Assembly: GCF_009761395.1 (NCBI RefSeq)
Contig: NZ_LEKN01000013.1
Span: 124,001 to 188,000 of the forward strand
Reading direction: 5' to 3'
Length of the DNA: 64,000 bases
Source of the DNA: Ursidibacter maritimus
Lineage (GTDB): Bacteria; Pseudomonadota; Gammaproteobacteria; Enterobacterales; Pasteurellaceae
Below are positions 57,884 through 64,000 of the stretch, piece after piece; within the stretch, counting starts at the first letter, position 1; each line of letters begins with the position of its first letter. The notes below the pieces were generated by a model. That model was not told the origin of the DNA and did not search any database. It was given only the letters and a program-made list of their open reading frames with translations. Both the position numbers and the translations under genes were made by a program.

Positions 57884-58882
57884 TTACTCAACCACAAAAC
57901 AAGAGATTTTTGTTCCATCTGGGTAAGTTTTTAGCTCTGGCCGTTCTTGTTTACAACGTTCGGTTGCGAGACGACAACGAGCATGAAACGCACAACCTTT
58001 CGGTGGATTAAGTGGGCTTGGGAGTTCGCCTGTGAGCTTAATCCGTTCACGTCTGTGTTCTGGCTCTAAACGAGGTGTTGCCGAGAGAAGCGCTTGAGTA
58101 TAAGGGTGGCGTGGGTTACTGAAAATCGCATTTGTTTCACCTTGCTCAACCACACGTCCTAGGTACATTACCATTACTTCATCAGCAATATGTTCTACCA
58201 CAGACAGATCGTGAGAGATGAACACATAGGATAAGCCCATTTCCTCTTGGAGATCCATCATCAAGTTAAGTACCTGAGCACGCACCGACACATCAAGTGC
58301 TGATACAGGTTCGTCTGCAACAACAATATCAGGTCGAAGCATTAACCCACGTGCAATGGCGATACGTTGACGCTGCCCGCCTGAGAACATATGTGGGTAG
58401 CGGTCATAAAATTCAGGCTTTAACCCTACTTTTGCCATCATTTCTAGCACTTGCTCTTTACGTTGTTGTGCTGAAAGATCGGTGTTGATCAATAATGGTT
58501 CTTCTAAAATTGCACCGACTTTTTTACGCGGATTAAGTGACGCATAGGGGTTTTGAAATACAATCTGAATTTTTTTACGGCGTAATTTTTCTGTTTCGTT
58601 ATCGCTAACTAGAAAATTCTGCCCTTTATAAAATAATTCGCCTTCTGTTGGGCGTTCAATCATGGTGAGCATTCGCCCTAATGTTGATTTTCCACAACCA
58701 GACTCACCCACAATGGCTAATGTTTTCCCACGTTCTAAGATAAAAGAAACGCCGTCAACGGCTTTTACCATTTTCGGTTTAGCAAACATTCCCTTTTTAA
58801 CAGGGTAATATTTTTTTAAGTCCACCGCATCTAAAAGCGGTGGGGTTTTATTGATATTTTGCATATTATCATTCCAACTCAA
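57884..58882 (-). CDS. dppF: Dipeptide ABC transporter ATP-binding protein DppF
   Basis: The 332-residue ATPase has Walker A VGESGCGKSTLGRML, the signature FSGGQRQRIAIARGLM, Walker B VVADEPVSALDVS and the C-terminal oligopeptide-transporter extension with [15 protein letters not shown] and a cysteine cluster (CAFHARCRLATERCKQERPE) that binds an iron-sulfur cluster in some DppF/DppD proteins. It is the last gene of dppBCDF, 13 bases after dppD. Confidence 0.94.
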   Translation of the reverse strand: MSWNDNMQNINKTPPLLDAVDLKKYYPVKKGMFAKPKMVKAVDGVSFILERGKTLAIVGESGCGKSTLGRMLTMIERPTEGELFYKGQNFLVSDNETEKLRRKKIQIVFQNPYASLNPRKKVGAILEEPLLINTDLSAQQRKEQVLEMMAKVGLKPEFYDRYPHMFSGGQRQRIAIARGLMLRPDIVVADEPVSALDVSVRAQVLNLMMDLQEEMGLSYVFISHDLSVVEHIADEVMVMYLGRVVEQGETNAIFSNPRHPYTQALLSATPRLEPEHRRERIKLTGELPSPLNPPKGCAFHARCRLATERCKQERPELKTYPDGTKISCFVVE

Positions 58883-58895
58883 TAGGTTTCACTGC

Positions 58896-59888
58896 TTAAA
58901 GAAAGGCTTGCTTATTTGGCAATCCGTCAAGACCAAGTGGCGTATGACATTTTACTTGTCGTCCATTTAGTGTTCTTAATGCTGGCTCTTCTTGACGACA
59001 ACGATCCGTTGCATAAGGACAACGTGGGTTTAATAAACAGCCTTGTGGTCGGTCATATTTACCCGGTACAACACCAGGAAGTGATTGTAAGCGTGATTTA
59101 CCTTCCGCAAATTCAGGTAAGGCTTTTAATAATGCTTGTGTATAAGGATGCAATGGTGATTTGAAAATTTGCTCTGCTTTGCCCTCTTCAACCACTTGCC
59201 CTGCATACATTACGATAATGCGATGCGCTGATTCCGCCACGAGTGCTAAGTCATGGGTAATTAAGATCAACGCCATATTTTCTTTACGTTGCAATTCAAG
59301 CAGCAAATCAATAATTTGTGCTTGAATGGTTACATCCAATGCAGTAGTTGGTTCGTCAGCAATCAATAATTTAGGATTGCAAGCAATCGCCATTGCAATC
59401 ATTACCCGTTGACTCATTCCCCCTGAAAGTTGATGTGGGTAAACTTCTAAACGAGAAACAGGATCAGGAATACCAACCATTGTAAGTAATTCAACTGCTC
59501 TTGCTCTACGACTTGCTTTTGAACCACCTTGGTGAACCTTCAAGGCTTCCATAATTTGATAGCCAACGGTATAACTTGGGTTAAGGCTTGTCATTGCATC
59601 TTGGAAAATCATTGATACATCTGCACCAACGATTTTCTGTTTCTCTTTCGGTTTTAATGAGAGAAGGTCGTTGCCGTCAAAATGTAAGGCGTTCGCCATT
59701 ACACGTCCTGGGTAATCAATCAACCCCATAATAGCTAGTGAGCTGACCGATTTTCCCGATCCCGATTCCCCAACAATACCTAATACTTCGCCTTCATTGA
59801 TGGTATAACTAACACGATCCACAGCTTTAAATGGTGTTTTTTGATCACCAAAGTGGACGGAAAGCTCTTTTACTTCTAATAATGCCAT
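58896..59888 (-). CDS. dppD: Dipeptide ABC transporter ATP-binding protein DppD
   Basis: The 330-residue ATPase has Walker [19 protein letters not shown], the signature [16 protein letters not shown], Walker [16 protein letters not shown] and the C-terminal cysteine cluster ([19 protein letters not shown]) of peptide transporters. With DppF it forms a heterodimeric ATPase. It lies nine bases after dppC. Confidence 0.94.
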   Translation of the reverse strand: MALLEVKELSVHFGDQKTPFKAVDRVSYTINEGEVLGIVGESGSGKSVSSLAIMGLIDYPGRVMANALHFDGNDLLSLKPKEKQKIVGADVSMIFQDAMTSLNPSYTVGYQIMEALKVHQGGSKASRRARAVELLTMVGIPDPVSRLEVYPHQLSGGMSQRVMIAMAIACNPKLLIADEPTTALDVTIQAQIIDLLLELQRKENMALILITHDLALVAESAHRIIVMYAGQVVEEGKAEQIFKSPLHPYTQALLKALPEFAEGKSRLQSLPGVVPGKYDRPQGCLLNPRCPYATDRCRQEEPALRTLNGRQVKCHTPLGLDGLPNKQAFL

Positions 59889-59897
59889 TTTCTGCCC

Positions 59898-60791
59898 TTA
59901 CTGTTTTAATTTTGGATCAAGTGCATCACGCAAACCATCACCCATTAGGTTGAAAGCAAGCACGAGCGATAAGATAGCTAATCCCGGAATCGTGACCAAC
60001 CAGTTTGCCGATTGCATAAAGCCACGAGATTCCGCCAACATTGTACCGAGTTCTGGTGTTGGTGGCTGAGCACCGATCCCTAAGAATCCCAACGCAGCAA
60101 GTTCTAAAATTGCGTTAGAGATCCCCATTGTCATTTGTACAATTAAAGGAGCTAGACAGTTAGGTAAGATAACAATGAACATTAAACGCCATACACCAGC
60201 TCCTGCAACACGAGAAGCGGTAACATAATCTCGATTTTTTTCACTTAATACAGAAGCACGCGTTAAACGAACATAACTTGGTATAGAAACTACCGCTATC
60301 GCAATTGCTGCATTGATAAGCGAAGGACCAAGAATGGTAACAACACCGATAGTTAAAAGTAGGCTTGGAATTGCCAACATAATATCGACAAAACGCATAA
60401 TCACAATATCAATGGTACCGCCATAGTAGCCTGCTAATAAACCGAGAATTACACCCAGCACGCAAGACATTAACACAATCAATAAGCCGATAAAAATAGA
60501 TAATCTTGCACCATAAATAATACGAGAAAGAATATCACGCCCGATATCGTCAGTTCCGAGTAAATATTGGCTATTCCCGCCATCAAACCACACTGGGGGA
60601 AGTAGCAATGCACTACGGTTTTGCTCGATTGGATCAAACGGAGCAACAAAATCGGCAAAGAGACACGCAAACGAAACGATTGCGATAAAAGTCAGCCCGA
60701 TAACTGCCCCTTTATTTTGGCGAAAATAGTACCAAAATTCTTGAAAAGGCGTTAAGGGAGCAGGTGAAGTTACTTCAACACTAGACATCAA
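59898..60791 (-). CDS. dppC: Dipeptide ABC transporter permease DppC
   Basis: The 297-residue permease has six hydrophobic segments, an N-terminal OppC-type segment (FWYYFRQNKGAVIGL), LGTDDIGRDILSRIIYGARLSI and an EAA-type loop around ASRVAGAGVWRLMFIVILPNCLAPLIVQ. It lies 15 bases after dppB. Confidence 0.94.
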   Translation of the reverse strand: MMSSVEVTSPAPLTPFQEFWYYFRQNKGAVIGLTFIAIVSFACLFADFVAPFDPIEQNRSALLLPPVWFDGGNSQYLLGTDDIGRDILSRIIYGARLSIFIGLLIVLMSCVLGVILGLLAGYYGGTIDIVIMRFVDIMLAIPSLLLTIGVVTILGPSLINAAIAIAVVSIPSYVRLTRASVLSEKNRDYVTASRVAGAGVWRLMFIVILPNCLAPLIVQMTMGISNAILELAALGFLGIGAQPPTPELGTMLAESRGFMQSANWLVTIPGLAILSLVLAFNLMGDGLRDALDPKLKQ

Positions 60792-60806
60792 TCACTCCAA
60801 AATCAA

Positions 60807-61811
60807 TTAAGTATGGCGAATTCGTGGGTTTACCACGCCATAAAGTAAATCTACGGTCAGATTCACTAAAATAATAATAGTTGCAATAATCAGCACTGAG
60901 CCTTGCAATACAGGGTAATCACGAGAATTGATTGCATCAATAATCCATTTACCAATCCCTGGCCACGAGAAAATATTTTCAGTTAATACTGCCCCTGATA
61001 ATAGTTGCCCCACAATCAAGCCTACTACTGTTACCACAGGGATTAACGCATTACGCAAAGCGTGAACAATCACAATACGGGTTGTATTTAACCCTTTGGC
61101 TTTTGCAGTTCGGATATAATCTTCGCCCAACACTTCTAACATTGATGAGCGAGTCATTCGAGTGATGATCGCAAGTGGAATTGTCCCAAGCACAATGGCA
61201 GGCAGAACAAGAGATTTTAAAGCAGCGATAAACGCTCCAGGTTCATCTGAATTCCACGTATCAATCAACATAAAACCGGTGTCAGCTTCAATCCAAAACT
61301 CTGCGGGTAAACGCCCTGATGCTGGCAATCCTAGTGGTGTTGAGACGTAGAGAATTAAAATAAGCCCCCACCAGAAAATCGGCATTGAATAGCCTGTTAA
61401 TGACATTGACGTTACAGTATGAGAAATCCAAGACTCCTTTTTTACTGCGGCCACTACGCCCAGTATGATGCCTAAGATTAACGACCAAAGTAACGCAAAA
61501 AAAGCCAGTTCGATTGTTGCTGGAAACAGAGTAAAAAATTCTTTCAATACAGGTTCGTTATTACGGAAGGAATTGCCTAAATCTCCCTGAAAAACGCCCT
61601 TGATATAATTAAAATACTGTTCATATAGTGGTAGATCTAAGCCGAGCTGTTTCATCATTTGTAGATGTACTTCAGGTGATAATCCACGCTCCCCCATCCG
61701 AATTTCAATCGGATCCCCCGGAATTAAATGCACTAAGGCAAAAGTGATTAAGGTTATCGCAAAAAAAGTAGGGATAACCATCAATACACGTTTAAGAATA
61801 AATTGAATCAT
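60807..61811 (-). CDS. dppB: Dipeptide ABC transporter permease DppB
   Basis: The 334-residue permease starts MIQFILKRVLMVIPTFFAITLITFALVHLIPGDP, typical of DppB/OppB, and has the EAA-type loop YIRTAKAKGLNTTRIVIVHALRNALIPVV near residue 235. It is the first permease gene, 296 bases after dppA with a hairpin in the gap. Confidence 0.95.
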   Translation of the reverse strand: MIQFILKRVLMVIPTFFAITLITFALVHLIPGDPIEIRMGERGLSPEVHLQMMKQLGLDLPLYEQYFNYIKGVFQGDLGNSFRNNEPVLKEFFTLFPATIELAFFALLWSLILGIILGVVAAVKKESWISHTVTSMSLTGYSMPIFWWGLILILYVSTPLGLPASGRLPAEFWIEADTGFMLIDTWNSDEPGAFIAALKSLVLPAIVLGTIPLAIITRMTRSSMLEVLGEDYIRTAKAKGLNTTRIVIVHALRNALIPVVTVVGLIVGQLLSGAVLTENIFSWPGIGKWIIDAINSRDYPVLQGSVLIIATIIILVNLTVDLLYGVVNPRIRHT

Positions 61812-62034
61812 TCAACATCTCTTCGTTTAAAAATAAAAATGTTCTTTTGCTATCACGAGAAAGTAAAAGAAATCAAGCGGTCGCATTCTACCTTAATTTT
61901 GCCAATTTTTTGGCATTATGTCGTAAAGTTATATAAAGAGAATACCTAGTCAGACTGAATAGTATAAACGCTACATCTCATATTGTTATGGCTATTTATT
62001 CTATATTAGAACATTCTGTTTCATTGATTTTACA

Positions 62035-62062
62035 GGCGGTAATAACACCTTGTTATTCCGCC
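62035..62062 (-). terminator. Stem-loop between dppA and dppB
   Basis: GGCGG-T-AATAACA (62035-62047) pairs with TGTTATTCCGCC (62051-62062), a 12-bp stem with one bulged T and a 3-base loop. It lies 46 bases past the dppA stop and may stabilise or partly terminate the dppA message. Confidence 0.6.
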
Positions 62063-62107
62063 AGAGAAGAACAATAAATTTATATAAATATCCGACCGCT
62101 TATTTGC

Positions 62108-63703
62108 TTATTTTTCTAAATCCACAGAATAAAAGTTGTGTAAACCAAATGGGCTAACCACATAGCCTTTCACATCTTTACGCACTGGGAAATAGGTTGT
62201 TGAATGAGCTACAGTAATCCAAGGTGCTTGCTCTTTAAAAATAACTTGAGCTTGTTTATACATATCAGTACGTTTTGCTACATCTATTTCTTGAGCAGCT
62301 TGGGTCACTAAATCATTAAATGGCTTATAGCAGAAGTTCGCATAGTTAGAACCTGATTCTACTGCCGCACAGCTTAATAACGTATTTAAGAAGTTATCTG
62401 GGTCACCATTATCGCCTGTCCAGCCCATCATCCCTGTTTGGTGATCGCCTGCACGCATACGTTTAAGGTATTCCCCCCATTCGTAGCTAACAATAGTTGT
62501 TTTCACCCCTACTTTTTCCCAATCTGCCTGTACAAGCTCTGCCATACGGCGCGCATTTGGGTTATATGGGCGAGAAACTGGCATTGCCCAAAGATCAGTT
62601 TCAAAGCCTTTTTCAAAACCCGCTTCTTTTAATAACGCTTTCGCTTTTTCTGGATCATACTCGTAATCTTTAACATCATCATTGTAAGACCACATTGTCG
62701 GTGGAATCGGGTTTTTCGCAACCTGACCTGCGTTTTGATACACCGCTTCTACGATAGCTTTTTTATTTACCGCATAATTTAATGCTTGGCGAACTTTCAC
62801 ATTATCAAAAGGTGCTTTCTTGAGGTTGAAATTGAGATAACCAATGTTTAAACCTGGTTTGGTTAACAATGTAATCTCAGAATCAGATTTCAATTTTTCA
62901 ATATCCGCAGGGTTTGGATATGGCATTGCGTGACACTCGCCTTTCGCTAATTTAGCATAACGTACTGAAGCATCTGGTGTAATAGAGAAAACTAAACGGT
63001 CAATCTTAGCTTTGCCACCCCAGTAGTTTTCAAAGGCTTTATAACGCACCGCAGAATCTTTTTGGTAAGAAACAAATTCAAAAGGGCCTGTTCCAATTGG
63101 GTTGCTATCAATTTTCTCTGGTGTGCCTGCTTTCAGTAATTTATCCGCATATTCTGCTGAATAGATCGATGCGAAATCCATCGCTAAATTCGCTAAAAAT
63201 GGTGAATTTGGCACATTTAGGCTAATTTTAACGGTGTAGTCATCTACTTTTTCTACTTTAGAAATAATGTTTTGCATATCCATTCCAGTAAAATATTCGT
63301 AGTTACCGCCTGATACTTTGTGGTATGGGTGTGTTGCATCTAGCTGACGATTAAAAGAGAAAATTACATCATCAGCATTAAAATCACGACTTGGCGTAAA
63401 TTCTTTATTACTTTGGAATTTAACCCCTTTACGCAAGTAGAAAACATAGCTTTTACCATCTTCAGAAATTTCCCATTTTTCTGCTAATGATGGAATTACA
63501 TTAGTTGTCCCATTTTCAAAAGCAGTTAAACGGTTAAACATTGGTTGACCTGATGAGTCTAATGTTGCACCGTCAGTACCTAAAACAGGACTCAAATATG
63601 AAGGCGATGCCTCGATACAATAAACGAAAGTTTTAGGTGCAGCCATTGCTGAGCCAGAAGCTACCGCTAATGCAATAAGTGATAGTTGTGTCAATTTTTT
63701 CAT
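62108..63703 (-). CDS. dppA: Dipeptide/haem-binding periplasmic protein DppA
   Basis: The 531-residue SBP_bac_5 protein has a signal peptide (MKKLTQLSLIALAVASGSAMA) and the DppA opening KTFVYCIEASPSYLSPVLGTDGATLD, then KGVKFQSNKEFTPSRDFNADDVIFSFNRQLD and QTGMMGWTGDNGDPDNFLN. The two cysteines near residues 29 and 256 (CIEAS and KGECHAMP) recall the disulfide of DppA. It precedes dppBCDF on the same strand. In Pasteurellaceae, close relatives (HbpA) bind haem or glutathione, so haem import is a possible second role. A GGAG ribosome site precedes the ATG. Confidence 0.92.
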   Translation of the reverse strand: MKKLTQLSLIALAVASGSAMAAPKTFVYCIEASPSYLSPVLGTDGATLDSSGQPMFNRLTAFENGTTNVIPSLAEKWEISEDGKSYVFYLRKGVKFQSNKEFTPSRDFNADDVIFSFNRQLDATHPYHKVSGGNYEYFTGMDMQNIISKVEKVDDYTVKISLNVPNSPFLANLAMDFASIYSAEYADKLLKAGTPEKIDSNPIGTGPFEFVSYQKDSAVRYKAFENYWGGKAKIDRLVFSITPDASVRYAKLAKGECHAMPYPNPADIEKLKSDSEITLLTKPGLNIGYLNFNLKKAPFDNVKVRQALNYAVNKKAIVEAVYQNAGQVAKNPIPPTMWSYNDDVKDYEYDPEKAKALLKEAGFEKGFETDLWAMPVSRPYNPNARRMAELVQADWEKVGVKTTIVSYEWGEYLKRMRAGDHQTGMMGWTGDNGDPDNFLNTLLSCAAVESGSNYANFCYKPFNDLVTQAAQEIDVAKRTDMYKQAQVIFKEQAPWITVAHSTTYFPVRKDVKGYVVSPFGLHNFYSVDLEK

Positions 63704-63739
63704 TGTTTCACTCCAAGTGTGGTTGTTATAAAAATGTTA

Positions 63740-63798
63740 CATAAATTAGATAAAAATTGAATATACAATTTTTTTTATTGAAAGCAATAGTTTTTTTT
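63740..63798 (-). promoter_or_regulatory. Candidate dppA promoter with two phased A-tracts
   Basis: On the minus strand TTGTAT (63768-63763) could be a -35, with a poor -10 about 17 bases further (TTTATG). Directly upstream are two runs of eight A (plus-strand T-runs 63769-63776 and 63791-63798), whose centres are 22 bases apart, about two helical turns. This looks like an UP-type or curved element. Confidence 0.3.
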
Positions 63799-63812
63799 AT
63801 CCTTTTTATTAC

Positions 63813-63868
63813 CAAGCGGCTAGATAATATTCAATTTTTGCAAATTTTCTTCTTAATCCTACCGCTTG
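63813..63868. terminator. Inverted uptake-signal pair upstream of dppA
   Basis: CAAGCGG (63813-63819) and CCGCTTG (63862-63868) are the cores of two oppositely oriented uptake signals, with TTTGCAAATTTT between them. It lies 17 bases past the stop of the partial gene at the window end and is probably its terminator. Confidence 0.5.
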
Positions 63869-63884
63869 AGATAATATTTGATAA

Positions 63885-64000
63885 CTAAAGTACCATTGCT
63901 GCAATCCAACCGAAGACTAATAACGGAATGTTATAGTGGATAAAGGTTGGCACAACGGAATCCCAAATGTGATCGTGTTTACCGTCCGCATTTAATCCTG
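63885..64000 (-). CDS. C-terminal end of an unidentified membrane protein (partial)
   Basis: The last 37 residues of a leftward gene are visible, ending in TAG at 63887-63885. They read [19 protein letters not shown] and then a hydrophobic stretch, [18 protein letters not shown], at the extreme C terminus. This looks like the end of a polytopic transporter with a final membrane helix. I do not recognise the family from this fragment. Confidence 0.55.
   Translation of the reverse strand, partial: GLNADGKHDHIWDSVVPTFIHYNIPLLVFGWIAAMVL

Overview
The window is AT-rich, gene-dense chromosomal DNA from a gammaproteobacterium of the family Pasteurellaceae. The Apl-type DNA uptake signal (core ACAAGCGGT) occurs many times, singly and as inverted pairs at gene ends, which points to the Actinobacillus/Mannheimia side of the family rather than the Haemophilus/Pasteurella side. 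Three tandem MetQ-type lipoproteins behind metNI resemble the plpABC lipoproteins described in Mannheimia haemolytica, and the iron-binding protein resembles Mannheimia FbpA. The genus call is an inference. I saw no rRNA, tRNA, CRISPR array or prophage.

Layout. 1-9.4 kb: pnp (cut by the window edge), an orphan oppA, the NSS-type transporter metP with a 30-residue partner metS, a purine permease, trxA, a solitary metQ paralogue and a decayed metQ fragment. 9.4-14.5 kb: the acrR-acrA-acrB efflux operon with a TetR-type operator. 14.6-24.3 kb: purH with a PurR box, a Gcr-type membrane protein, dusA, the ferric iron importer fbpABC and a frameshifted IS1016-like element. 24.4-31.5 kb: a same-strand run mreBCD-rarA-yoaA-lrgAB. 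31.8-39.3 kb: pntAB, then metNI plus three metQ paralogues under a tandem MetJ box. 39.3-45.3 kb: a trpC remnant, yqcC-truC, yoaH, an unknown secreted protein, grxD, ettA and purD (PurR box). 45.4-51 kb: the arginine importer artPIQM (tandem ARG boxes), dsbD and a short-chain dehydrogenase. 51-64 kb: two EamA permeases with priA, alaA, menF, dppBCDF and dppA, and the end of a membrane-protein gene.

Functionally the window is dominated by nutrient import (methionine, arginine, peptides, iron, purines) and housekeeping. Amino-acid and purine regulons can be read directly from operators: MetJ before metN, ArgR before artP, PurR before purH and purD. Genome decay is visible in three places: a metQ fragment, a trpC fragment and a broken IS transposase.

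I found no convincing undescribed multi-gene system. The most unusual points are the metQ family expansion with one dead copy, a G8 tract inside the tiny metS gene, the trpC relic, a terminator for fbpABC that lies inside dusA, and an unknown secreted protein that overlaps yoaH.
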